From Kingdonia uniflora (lineage: Eukaryota; Streptophyta; Magnoliopsida; Ranunculales; Circaeasteraceae), in contig JACGCM010002238.1 in assembly GCA_014058105.1 (NCBI GenBank), forward strand, positions 1,736,001 through 1,800,000: a DNA stretch of 64,000 nt, in the 5' to 3' direction. Positions 46,101 through 55,903 of the stretch are shown here, one piece after another (position 1 is the first letter of the stretch; the number at the start of each line of letters is the position of its first letter). The notes under the pieces are model-generated. The model saw only the letters and a program-made list of their open reading frames with translations, made no database searches and was not told where the DNA came from. The translations under genes were made by a program, and so were the position numbers.

Positions 46101-49100
46101 GGTATTACCTCACGAAGGACCAGTAAACTGGGTGTGGCAGGTCGGAATGCTGCTGGACCGGAGTCGCCATCGGCGCCGTCTGCTGCTACAATAAAACTGG
46201 AGCCGTCATCTGCCTAGCTAATTCACAATTGCTAGGAGAGTACTAATTAGAAGAACAATCAAAAAGATAACGAAGAACACACAATAGAATTGGTGGGGAA
46301 GAAAATTTCCTAAATTCCAATTATGTTTTCCAACCTTATGCATGTGCTTTTATAGGGTACAAGTCCTATTTTAAAAGTTAGACTCCTATTGCTAAATTAG
46401 AGCAATACTCTAAATAGAAATAGGAACTCATACTTCTAAAACTAGAAAAATACTCTAAAATAGAAGAACACTAAATTAGTGATACTTCATAGATCCTCAT
46501 GGATCACCGACAGAGACTATCTGCCGGACATGATCTGGTAGTTATGTCGTACGGGGAAGCGTGATCAAATCAGGACTGGCAGATTGGGTATGGACCTAGT
46601 TCGCGGGTTCACTTTCTGAGTCGGGACCGAGCTCGCCCAGTTGGGCCAGGTCTAAACCCGTGATCTAGTTCGCTGCATATGGTACTCGGACCTGGATCGG
46701 GTCTATAAACTGGACTAGTTCGGGCTCGGTATTCGGACCGGGTCTGGTACTGGAGCCTATTTCGAGTTCATAGTCATGACCTGGATTGGGTCCCCGAGGA
46801 CTCCCGAACCAAGTCGCGACTCAGAGGCCGACACCCTTTGTGCTTTGTCATGATTGGTTGGCATTCGTGCTTCGTCGTGGTTGACCAGAAGCCTTGCTAC
46901 TGTTCGCCGCTGGCAAGGTTTGGTAGCGCCATACCCAAACGAGAGGATTCTGGCCCCAACTTTCGTTGAGGCAAATTGCCCCCCATCGCGACGGTCATGA
47001 CTTCCCTCTCTTCGGAGTCTGCGAATTTATCATCGCTACCCACATCATGAACATCAAGTTCCTCAAAACTATTCGAGGTGAACGGAGCCCCTTCTTCGTC
47101 GAATTCCTTATTTAGGTTAGCCCTTATGGAGAGACCCCTTCCTTGTCCAACGCTCTCAACATGAGTTGGTGAAAACCCCAACCTCCATGCACATGCATAG
47201 GTGTAGAGCCAGAGTTTTATACTAGGGGGTGCCGGGGGTTTGGAGGTGGAGCCCAAAAAAATTTAAAGTTAAAAGGGGTATTTTAGTATTTTTGCTTTAC
47301 ATGGTAGAGAGAGAAAAAGAACTACCGGGAGAGAGGGAGGAGATAAAATTTAGAGTTAAAAAACATTAGGTTGGGCTTGGAGATATGCCAAACCCTTGGG
47401 CTTTTGAAACTTATTTTTTTCCTATCACTCGAAGAACTATTTTTTTCCATCAGTAAACCCACTTTATTGATGAATTAATAATTGAAAATTATATTTCTCT
47501 CCCTCTCTCTCTACCCATTAACTAGGGTCTTCTCTCAAACTCCAACTAGCCTTAGCCTCACTCCCTTAGACCACTTTATAGAAGAGGAGTCTCCACCTTC
47601 CCAAACACGATCCAAACTATTAGGAAATATATCTAAAACAAAATAATGTAATTTAGAAACTACTAAAAGTACTAGAGGGCCCCATGACAAGGCGGTTAAT
47701 GACGTCTAAGACATGGTCGATGTGGCCACGTCGTTTAATTCCTATCATAAATAAACATAACCATCTCCCCGTGGACACTGTCATCGAACAAACTCATCTA
47801 CATACATAAGTACAAAACGAGCAAACTAGGTAATTCAAGTTAAACCAACCATACAAAAAACGAAAATGTGATAAAGATCTGAGTTTTCATTTAACCATAA
47901 CCCCCACGTGCTTATCTCCTACAAACATACCATTCAACGTAATTTCTGCCAGATTCTATTGAAGAGATTTACTTTGTTGCTCCAGTAAATGCCCAAAAAA
48001 ATTGTTGTCAAAATACCTAAATAACTGCAAGCCGAGTCAGTTTTAGGTATGTAAATAGGCCATGGGATAAAGTCCTAAAGCATTTTTGTAGAACTATGCG
48101 TCCAAAATCCAAGCTAACTACGAAGATCAATCATACCACCCATTAACAGGAGATGCCAACCAAGAGGGATACAGTTTAAGTTATAAACTCTAGAAAAAGT
48201 AAGATAAGAAATTCCCAGAATTAGATAGCTGCTCTCGAGTGTCAAGTCTCAACTTTAAAAGCCCATATACAACATCCCTTGAAGGTCGAATGTCAGGATA
48301 CCATTGACTAATGCCAGCACCAATTCGATCGGCTGCATAAGAGGGCATTCACTAGTGATCATCAATGGCTTCTTTTTGAGGATTGAAAGCGTCGGATAAT
48401 TAACACAAAGAAAATCTCTCTCTTTATTGAAATCAAACTAAAACTCCCTGAACCCTAACATGGTTTTTCTTCCAACAAATCAAACTAACTAAAACTAAAG
48501 ACCCAACTCTCCATACTTAAAGAAGAGATTACATCAATCACTCCTAAAATCAAGGGAAAATAAGATCCTAGCAAATCTAATACTAAAATTGAAAACATGC
48601 CAAAATAGGGGAACCCCTGGTTGTCCCCTGGGGTTATTTTTTGTTCTTTCAGCTTCTTCATCCTTTCTTCCTCAGATTCACAATCCTCCACTTCACTAAT
48701 CTCCATGTTATCAGCTTCATTAGTTTCATCCCCACCAATCATTGTTTCGGTCTGAGTCTCTCCCCAACTTGCTGGTTTGATAGTGTTATTTTGTTCCTTT
48801 GTTTTTGCAGCCATCTCCTTGCTCTTCCCTTGTTTCTTTCCATTTTTCCCCGCTGCCTTATTTCCTTTGCAGCAATTGCATTGCAATGATACTAGTGTTT
48901 TCTTTGTTCAATTCTGCCTCAGAAGCTCTCCTCTTCTTCTTGGATGTCTTGAGCACTGTCAAATGCCTGCTCACCTTGCTCCTTTTCCACATTGATGTCT
49001 TGTAATTCCTTAAAAAGCATTTTTTGAATCTCGGATTCTATACACCTGGTTTCTAGCGTTGGTTTTAGTTTGTTGGTTGCGGGCAGTGTGCTTGCCCTTA

Positions 49101-52100
49101 GGCTTCTCCCATTCATTCCCCTGATTGGATTACTATTTTCTCCAACTTCTGTCCTACCCTTGGGCTCTTTCTGCAGTCATACATTGAATGATGACTTGAT
49201 TTTAGGAGTCTTAAGGCAGTTCAGTTTACCGTGACCAAAATTTTTGCACACATCACACTTTTGTGGCACCCAGTTGTACTCAATGTTCACTTTAGATGTC
49301 TTAGCCCGATCTAGCAGCTGAATTGCCTTAGGTAGCTCACTCTCAATTGTAAATTCTAGACAGCCCCTAGCAAAGGAGTTTGTTGGGTTGTCCTCAGTGG
49401 ACTTTTCAAGATACATAGGAGTTCCAACTCTACTAGCAATCCTACCAAACCCAGTAAAATGGTAATTTTAATGACTATCCAGATTGTTAGTGGGATCTCT
49501 TCATTAGTTTCAACTTATATGTATAGTCTCCATGGTCTGATCACTAAGCCTACTGGCCACCAGGGCCGGCCCTTGGGGTGTGCAACCGCACAGGCCCAAA
49601 GGAAAAAGGGCCCAAAAAAAAATATAAAAATTGTCCTAGGCCTAAAGAGAAAAAAAAAAAAAAAAAATAGTAAATAGCACATCTGATGTAAACTTGACTT
49701 TGTTGACTATTATTTTTTCTTTTGAGCAGGAGGTCAAGGGTTCAAAGTCCTAGAAAATAAAAATTTAAGCCCCCTTAGTATTTTTGCACAGGGCCTTACA
49801 GGTAGTTGGACCAGCCCTGTTGGCCACATGCTGAGGCCACATCTCAAGAACCCTTCTCTATCCTTTTCACATGCAAATTTTAAGAAGTAATTGTCCTCCA
49901 CATATCAAATGTCCCTTGGTTTTGCAAAGCTTGCCTAATGTATCTCTAACAAATATATAAAGGAACCTTTTGCCAATAAATATGTACTTCTCAAAGCTTT
50001 GATGTTTGGTGCAAAATCTTTATTATTGATTTTAACAATAGGTTTTCCATTAATAATAACAGGTTGTATGGCCCTATTTCCTGCTTCAATTGGATTGTCA
50101 GCCTCTTTAATGTTGGTGCCTGTGGCATTTATACAGTCATCTGAGCAGTGTCATTCCTTGTATTTTCCCTTGAGACATCTAGTTGTGCAATATGGGGAAA
50201 CGTGCACATTGGGTTTACCTTCCACACACTCAGTCTCCTGTATTCCCTACTCAACCTTATCGTTTTCTAGTAGCTACTCAGACTCTTCAAACTCATCATC
50301 TTCATCACTTCCATCTGTGTCAAACTCAGATGAGCTAACCTCTCCCTCCTCAGAAGACTCGTTTTCACTTGATTGATCTTGCTTTGTTTCTACATCGGCA
50401 GTCTTTGTTGGAGATTGTTTAGTTATTTCACCATGTTCTTTAGTAGTTCCACACGTCATCACCACATACTATGATAATCGCTTCTAATCTTTTAAAGTTC
50501 CAGTATACCACTGACCTGTATACCACCAGTATACCACTGGGGAAAAAGATATAAGGATATAAAGGTCCGGATCGCCAACAAAGTCGCCAGACAAGCTATT
50601 TTGATCTTTATTAGTTCACTAATGTATTTCTAATCAGTTACAATTACGTCTATAAGATAAAGGGACACCCTTTCTCCAAATGTCCACTAACTAACAGAAA
50701 TACACATAAAGAATGTCCAAAATGGAGAGGAAGTAATAAAACCCTATCTGTACCTGTCTAAGTACAGTAGATAAAGGGGCACCTTTTTGTCGATGTGCCC
50801 AGTAATTAACTGTTAAATGTATAAAAAATGACTGTATTCTAATGTAAACCATTTAACATGCTCCTTTTTTGTAGTTTTAGTCTATTGGGGTAACAGAGGC
50901 TGTCCTTCAATGGCCCACTATACCCTTCTTTGGCATGCTTTCTCTCCCTTCTCAATAATAAGGTATTTGCCAAAACCTATGTTACATGGAAACGGCATAT
51001 TATGAGAAAAAGCCATGCCAACACGGATTAGACACCAATACTAAGACACAAGTGTCCACTTTTTACAAGGTATTTTTCTTTTCTTTTTCCCGTGGCCGAC
51101 ACCCCGTATCTGTCTAGAGACCAACACGCATACTGTTAATGTTACATAGGATAAAACAGTTAAATAGCAATTTCCAAGCAAACTAGCGGCTGCTTGGAAA
51201 AATTAACGTTTGTCCTAGCCATTTGTTAAGTATGCAATTCTAACCTTAATTTTAAAGATCAAAGAGAATCAGCTTTATAGATACCACAAAATTTGTACTT
51301 TTCTCATCTCAGAAGTCCAAGTTTCAAAAGACAGAATAGACAATACCTGAATGAAACAGCGCAAGTTATAATAAAGTTTGAAAATTACTCAGTTTTGGTT
51401 GTATTTGCGATACATAGAAGTAAATTGCTTTATAATAAGTAGAAAACTCATAAATTAAATACAATATTACCATAAAATACCAAATATGGACCCAGACATG
51501 AGGGAGCCACTTTCACTGAAAATAACGTTAGTACAGTAAAATTGAGTTATTACCTGCTGATGCTGAAGCAAACTTTTCCATATCAACAACCAGCATGTTA
51601 GGCTGCCAAGTAACGAACATAACAGCAAGAGAAAGCTCATGGTTATTTACTTTTTCCTTTTTTTAAAGCTCATGGTTTCTGGCGAGTGTTCACTTTATAA
51701 CTTGAAATTAAGTAATAACAACACTTGAGTAAGACGGACCTCAATAAGTGTTTGTTCAAATGCCATTGCCATAAGCTTATCCTGCTCACAACGAAAAGGA
51801 ATAACAACAAAGAGCTAAGAAAATGCTCGACATAGTTTAATAGGCAAGCGATGTAGGTTCAGAATCCTACAAGCCAGCCTGCAATGCCAGGAAGTTCTGT
51901 AACATCAAACCCGTGGCTGACAATGGGTTTTACTGTCATCTGAAAATAAGGTGGCTCGACAAAGCATACACGTAAGCGCCCAAGAAAAGGCCAATCTCGA
52001 AGAAACTTCACACCAACCAAAACCTACAGGAAATAAGATTACAAATATAAAAAAAGTATGCAAATACTCTATCTCTAATCCTCGTATAACTCCCTTAACA

Positions 52101-55100
52101 TAACCTTACTATTTTGTTTAGCTCTTTACAATTTTTCAACAAATAAAACAAACAGTATATGACTAGCACCTTACAAAAAGTTATATCCACAAGTTAAGTA
52201 GTGCTTGCTGAATACCGGAGCTAAAAAGGCGCCAACACCAAACTTAATCACTTTATTTGTACAAGAGTCTCCCAACAGAACAGTAGATTGCATATCTGAT
52301 CCCTCTGATATTATCAACAATAGCCCCCAATGTAACAAGATACCTTCAGCTCTGACAGAATAGATGGTGCATCGACCCCACTCCGGAGAAGGCTTTTCTA
52401 TTTCTCTCAGAAAGATCTATGTTTAGCGAGGGATTATGAAAACCTCTCAAATAACATTCTAAAGTGGTAATGAGTAGATAATTATTCCAATTGTGGGCTA
52501 CTACTTCTTTACACATAAGCTATCCTCGTTTATTCAGACAATCGGGTTCTTTTGGTTGAGGACAATTTGGTAATTTGACTGCACCAGGAAGCAATAAAAC
52601 CTAACCACAAATGAAAGAAGAAGAGAGAGAAGCTCAGAAAAAAAGTATATACTGACCCACATATCTGCAAATACAGCGAGTTTAGGATGAATTCTGCAAC
52701 CCAGTAAACCCCAAACAAAGTAACCCACGTCACAGTAACTTTACACCCTTAATCTACCCTGCCTATCAGAACTGCAATGCTATACATAACTTCCCTGATA
52801 CTAGAATAAATAGATCACTCCCATTCAAGATAAGGATAGATGTTGGTAAATGGGAACACGAGCTGATAGTATTACTAATATGTATCAATTTTGATGACAT
52901 AACTTGATATTAAAAGAAAACATTAACATGTAAGCAAACTAGCTACTGCAAGATAAGAATGTCAGAATTAATCATCATACCTTGCCTTCAACATGCATGC
53001 CTGTTATATGCAGTTTTGCCCACATGCCAAACCCTAATCTTCTCCTTAGTTTTACAGCAAGTATTGCACTCATATCTTCTGCTGTCAAAAAATTCATTCC
53101 CAGCTCCAGAACCTGCAAAAATTAACTGTGGTCATCATCCGAAAGAAGACACATTTTGGCCTCCATAATAAGATTTGCCGATACATACCAGGTGGTCATC
53201 ATCAGAAGATTGTCTAAGTACCCTAATCTCTGTAAAAGTTGGTGGGTTTCTTCCCAAATATAGGTGTTGAACCACTGCTTCCTTCTGAATACATAGAATA
53301 CAATATATATATATATATATATATATATACAGGTTAAATTTGCCGTAAGCAGATGATTCTATATAATGCACGAACACACTTAGATACATATACATCTGTT
53401 TGCACAGGCAGCGCACAAAGATGACATGCATATCAATGTTCACAGTTATACATGCTTCAGAGAACCAAATCATCTATCACTAGGTCAGGTTGTTTTAAAC
53501 TTTCTTGAAGAAAACAAGGAACATAAATGGAGAAAATCATCAGAACACAAACTGAAAACTGACGGGTGGTTTTTTATCCATAAATACAATATTCAGCAAG
53601 TATTTTGGGAGAGAAAATTCATATAAGAACATTAGTAAGGTGATTTTAGTACAAGTGTTCGGATGAACTAGGATACCACAGTTTGAAATTTAGAATACAG
53701 CGAGAATTTGGATTTGAAACAACACCATCAAAATTTGAAATGGTAACTGTAAAATTGTCAATATAGACTAAATGTGAGAAAGGTCTCTGCAGTTCATATT
53801 GTTCTGCATCCACGCAAGGTTTTGTAAAACTACTCTGGTGATAATTTCTAATAATCGGAATGGATATTCAGCTCGTAAGCTAATCCAAAATTTTGAAGTG
53901 ACGGACGTTCAAGAAAAAATTCAAGTGTATGTTCTATTTTGCAACTTTACCATGGCAAAAAGACTACTTATATATGGAGTCTTACAGCAGTCCATGGTTT
54001 GTACTTCTCCAGGAACCACGGTATGATAGGAAGAAGAATTTTCTGTGACGTAATTTGTTCCATGCAAATTGGCCAGACTTTCTCCACGGCATGATTCAAC
54101 CATCGCACTGATTCTGAATCAGAAAGTAGCTGAAAGAATAAAAAAATAATGGTTAAGCGAAGCATTATCCAACTCTCTTGATTTAGTTCCTATAAGAACT
54201 AGATGCTCAAACATAATCACAATTAAGAATATCCAACAATAACCCATCACAGGAAGGTAAAAAAAAGATACACTATTATATAAGTAACTCTCATTTCCAG
54301 AAAGAGCAACCTACCCTTTTCTGATTTGCTTGCTTCCTTTCCTCATATTGCAATTTCTTCCGCAACCTCACAGCATAACGCTCGTGAACCTGTAGAGATA
54401 AAACAAGAGTTCAGATAAACATATAATTCACAGTCCAATCAATAACAAAAATACACAACACATATATAAATAGGTGTCATAATATCTGACACTTATTTAG
54501 AGTGATAGTGTTTAATGGCTGACTGTAGCTTTGCCAGGGTAAGGGTTACCCGAACAGTGGACATGATTTTAGAAAAGTGTAGACCTTGTGAAGTATGTGA
54601 TTTTTTTACTAAGTTCCCATCAGGTGGATCAACAATTCTGCTACCAAGTCATTTCATTCCTATTACATCAACACTACCAATAAATCAAAATGTTACAAAA
54701 CCTTCTGAAGAATATCGCTTTCCTGCTTCTTAAGGGAAATGCTAGCAGGGATTTTTGTTACATCTAGTGATCTAGAGACGCTTTCAGAAGCCAAAATCAC
54801 TAAGAGGTTCTGTGGGAAATGAGTGAACTGCTGGAGTCCTCTCTTGTTACGAATGTAAAGGGACTTTTTAATGATGACTGCTAAGATGAGTGTAGGAGGC
54901 TGAAATGCAACCCTAACCAGTATCAACAACTTCCTCTTCTCAGTGGTACATTGTCTTAAACCACCTTAAAACTAACCAAACTACTTCTGAGTGATTATTG
55001 AACCTAAGGTCTTTTTTCACAGTAATGCCAAATAACACTAGTGTCCATGACTTGTAGACTACTCAAATCCTATATATACAATAGCTGAAAGCTCCATCAA

Positions 55101-55903
55101 AACAACTCAATCCAAGCGATCTCCATCAACCTATCTTGAAAACCAATCTCAACTCCCCAAAAAAGCAGCACAGATTATCTCAAATCTCTTCTGCAAGTCA
55201 AATATACCATCGGATAGTCCAATGTCTGAAATCCTAGGGGATTGATAATTTCTTTTTTCCCCTCTATTGTACGTGGGCGAGATTAGCTACGCATTTCTCT
55301 CTTAAGAAACGAAAAGTCGTAGCGAATTTGAAAAAGGGCTAGACCTCTCTAAATTTAATATTTTCATCTGTTTAGAACATGAAATCTCTACACCTTAAAC
55401 CAAAGATCGCCGCCATCCTACGGTTACTAGTAGTAACACTTCCAAACCATCACTCCACCATCTGATACAAAACCCGCTCTCCAACATGTAATCAATGAAG
55501 TCTGAACAACCACTTTACACCACTATCTAACTTAATCCTACACCCAATTATCTAATCCTCGATCAAAAAACCATCACTGTACTCATGTTATATGACACGC
55601 TACAAATAATAAAATTCCAAAATAACCAAACCCCACACATTTCAACACCATGCCCATTACTCCAAAACCCCATAATCTTCATATCCACCAACTTGTCAAA
55701 TGTTTCTCACTGTCACTAATCAAACATAAACATATGATCTTTAGCAAAAAAAACGAAAACACAAACTAGACTCATACCTGGTAGAGATAGATCAATGATG
55801 CAAAGTAAACAATAGGATGACAACAATTCAAATACGACGCAATCCAAATCAACGCAAGCACAATCCCAATGTGGTGGATAATCGAAAGCTCTATTATATC
55901 CAT
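34996..55903 (-). CDS. NTMC2T6: C2 and SMP domain membrane-anchored protein, 12 exons, 732 residues
   Basis: Homologue of Arabidopsis At1g53590/At3g14590 (NTMC2 type 6), tail-spanning proteins with an N-terminal membrane segment, an SMP lipid-transfer domain and one C2 domain, thought to work at membrane contact sites. Coding exons on the minus strand: 55778-55903, 54315-54389, 53986-54129, 53189-53284, 52981-53112, 51871-52023, 51740-51781, 51554-51602, 37074-37166, 36806-36989, 36059-36182, 34996-35976. All introns begin GT and end AG. The sum is 2199 nt, 732 codons plus stop, without an internal stop, close to the family length. Hydrophobic residues 10-41 form the anchor, about 68-270 the SMP domain, about 286-402 the C2 domain, and 403-732 a charged, Ser-rich tail. 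Intron 8 (14,387 bp) is swollen by transposons. It appears intact and the only functional gene here. Confidence 0.93.
37312..37316. repeat. Target-site duplication TAAAT, left copy (element E)
   Basis: TAAAT here matches TAAAT at 47748-47752, right after the far LTR. It defines the outer limits of the whole nest in intron 8. Confidence 0.75.
37317..37529 (-). repeat. Element E 3' LTR, outer part
   Basis: Starts TTATAGAAACAACCTGGCGG (probably TGATAG originally). From 37364 it matches the other LTR at 47454 onward: AACCCACTTTATTGATGAAT, CCATTAACTAGGG, CTCCAACTAGCCTTAGCC. It is broken at 37529 by element F and resumes at 44623. Confidence 0.85.
38302..39505 (+). repeat. Element G 5' LTR (1204 bp)
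   Basis: Begins TTAAACATCCATATCTAGAG (TG changed to TT) and ends GATTATTTTATTTCA. It aligns over its length with 43286-44438. The region 38515-38897 contains 14 copies of TTCGAA, mostly as (G/A)TTCGAATA or (G/A)TTCGAACA. Confidence 0.95.
39507..39518 (+). promoter_or_regulatory. Primer-binding site of element G
   Basis: TTGGTATCAGAG, one base after the LTR, is the standard plant copia primer site complementary to initiator methionine tRNA (TGGTATCAGAGC). Confidence 0.92.
39577..41489 (+). pseudogene. Element G gag, decayed
   Basis: Starts MNSERFGGPINRLPLFDGKD followed by YPYWKV, the opening of copia Gag. After a stop come MVAFLQSLGEDVWIAIEDGW, FRHKSACTTSKEAWDILVRT in another frame, then FYARLSDIVNTSAALGAAYS and KVLRFLRKCFRTRRDAIEET (39993-40205), the UBN2-type Gag domain. 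A degenerate zinc knuckle CYKCHKFGQLSQ is at about 40510-40545 and an open coiled-coil piece at 40783-41046. The motif CGICGRKGHIASYC (CX2CX4HX4C) is at about 41268-41313. The last frame ends at 41489. Stops and shifts disable it. Confidence 0.85.
41490..43271. other. Non-coding 3' internal region of element G
   Basis: About 1.8 kb between gag and the 3' LTR where pol would normally lie. No integrase, RT or RNase H motif was found in any frame. It includes a 111-bp tandem duplication (42615-42725 and 42726-42836). Confidence 0.75.
42615..42836. repeat. 111-bp tandem duplication in element G
   Basis: CTGAGTAATACGTTGAAAA recurs at 42615 and 42726. The following text (ATTCATTTGACTATGCACAC, CACCAAGTAATTCATTTAG, ACACATGGGCG) is nearly identical in both copies. 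Confidence 0.9.
43272..43285 (+). promoter_or_regulatory. Polypurine tract of element G
   Basis: CCAAAGGGGGAGAT stands directly before the 3' LTR start TGAAACATCC, as in other plant copia elements. Confidence 0.85.
43286..44438 (+). repeat. Element G 3' LTR (1153 bp)
   Basis: Begins TGAAACATCCAGATCTGGAG and ends GATTATTTTATTTCA. It carries 13 TTCGAA motifs between about 43505 and 43830. It is followed by GAAGC, the right target duplication. Confidence 0.95.
44623..44753 (-). repeat. Element E 3' LTR, inner part
   Basis: Continuation of the LTR after the nested insertions: ATATCTAAAACAAAATAATG, then GACATGGTCGACATGGCCAC and the end TTAATTCCTATCA. It aligns with 47628-47747. On the minus strand the LTR begins TGATAGGAATTAAAC. 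Confidence 0.9.
44754..44768 (-). promoter_or_regulatory. Polypurine tract of element E
   Basis: On the minus strand CTTAGGGGGGAGAGT stands directly before the LTR start TGATAGG. This fixes the element's direction as minus. Confidence 0.8.
44821..46210 (-). pseudogene. Element E gag (chromovirus-like), decayed
   Basis: Minus-strand gag in several frames. The capsid N-terminal block is VKINVPEFDGKIDGDGFIDW then VLAFKRYGDPHAATLMRTKL (45355-45828), as in plant gypsy Gag. Next come TIQCELMTRFIPGNYEEKSF and, in another frame, VVDYASEFYLFASRV. The zinc knuckle CYNCGKTCHRRRKC (CX2CX4HX4C) is encoded at 44919-44960. The frame ends GDDLDE-stop at about 44821, close to the polypurine tract, leaving no room for pol. 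Frameshifts and stops show it is no longer functional. Confidence 0.82.
46211..47453. other. Element E 5' internal region, unassigned
   Basis: Lies between gag and the 5' LTR of element E. It contains an AT-rich block near 46246-46520 that looks LTR-like but has no partner, a GC-rich block (46590-46830) with many degenerate copies of GGGTC, GGACC and CTAGTTCG, and one minus-strand frame of 119 codons (46897-47256) without a recognised domain. Probably leader sequence with further insertions. Confidence 0.45.
47454..47747 (-). repeat. Element E 5' LTR (about 294 bp visible)
   Basis: Matches the 37364-37529 plus 44623-44753 copy, ending TTAATTCCTATCA, followed by TAAAT. The first roughly 47 bp found in the other LTR are replaced here by unrelated sequence, so this LTR is truncated or altered on its left side. 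Confidence 0.85.
47753..48484. other. Intron 8 segment without recognised features
   Basis: AT-rich intronic sequence between element E and the LINE-type remnant. No coding frame, LTR or inverted repeat recognised. Confidence 0.5.
48485..50465 (-). pseudogene. LINE-type ORF1 (DUF4283 and CCHC zinc knuckle), decayed
   Basis: Minus-strand ORF starting MVMTCGTTKEHGEITKQSPT at 50465, with an acidic Ser/Glu region (50274-50465). A DUF4283-type core follows: VIINGKPIVKINNKDF, DNYFLKFACEKDREGFLRCG, then VGLVIRPWRLYI on the other side of a MITE insertion, and TPMYLEKSTEDNPTNSFARG. The zinc knuckle is CDVCKNFGHGKLNC (49177-49416). A Lys/Glu-rich tail lies at 48485-48886. This domain order is that of ORF1 of plant L1-type LINEs and relatives. 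No endonuclease or RT (ORF2) follows. Stops and shifts are present. Confidence 0.78.
49561..49819. mobile_element. hAT-type MITE (259 bp) inside the LINE ORF1
   Basis: Ends CAGGGCCGGCCC and GGACCAGCCCTG are inverted repeats. The flanks CTGGCCAC (49553-49560) and TTGGCCAC (49820-49827) are an 8-bp duplication with one mismatch, typical of hAT insertion. A run of 18-20 A lies inside. It interrupts the DUF4283 region of ORF1 in which it sits. Confidence 0.88.
50466..51553. other. Remaining part of intron 8
   Basis: AT-rich intronic sequence. I see no transposon end or coding frame. It adjoins the donor site of exon 8. Confidence 0.5.
51554..55903 (-). CDS. NTMC2T6: NTMC2T6-type gene, exons 1-8 (anchor and SMP domain)
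   Basis: Exon 1 starts at ATG 55903 and encodes MDIIELSIIHHIGIVLALIW, an ER/membrane anchor with a second hydrophobic run after CCHP. Exon 2 is a basic linker (VRLRKKLQYEERKQANQKR). Exons 3-8 encode the SMP domain, beginning SDSESVRWLNHAVEKVWP, with WFLEKYKPWTA, LYLGRNPPTFTEIRVL, VKLRRRLGFGMWAKLHITG and PLG-type helix ELPGIAGWLDKLMAMAFEQT. Intron sizes are 1388, 185, 701, 76, 957, 89 and 137 bp. Exon 8 ends in phase 1 (GCA G/GTAATA), which fits exon 9 exactly. An (AT)n microsatellite lies in intron 3 close to exon 4. Confidence 0.93.
53303..53329. repeat. (AT)n microsatellite in intron 3
   Basis: An uninterrupted AT run of 13-14 units, about 20 bases from the splice acceptor of exon 4, immediately upstream of it on the coding strand. 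Confidence 0.95.

Larger units (their letters stand above)
37317..47747 (-). mobile_element. Element E: gag-only Ty3/gypsy retrotransposon (TR-GAG type), host of a nest
   Basis: Minus-strand LTR element in intron 8. One LTR (37317-44753) is split by the hAT-type element F. The other LTR is at about 47454-47747. Between them lies a gag gene with its own stop codon about 65 bp before the polypurine tract, and no protease, RT or integrase. This is the plan of terminal-repeat elements with only GAG (TR-GAG), non-autonomous elements that need enzymes from a relative. The outer flanks carry TAAAT on both sides. The right-hand LTR lacks the outermost roughly 47 bp seen in the left copy and carries other sequence there. 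Confidence 0.8.

Noticed and set aside
46246..46530. An LTR-like AT-rich block with a TATA-like run and leader-like text
   Set aside because: No second copy in the window, no defined TG/CA ends and no target duplication, so it is not called as a solo LTR.
54515..54929. Open frames on both strands in intron 1 of the NTMC2T6-type gene
   Set aside because: No domain or homologue recognised, and the position is inside a spliced intron with good GT/AG borders.
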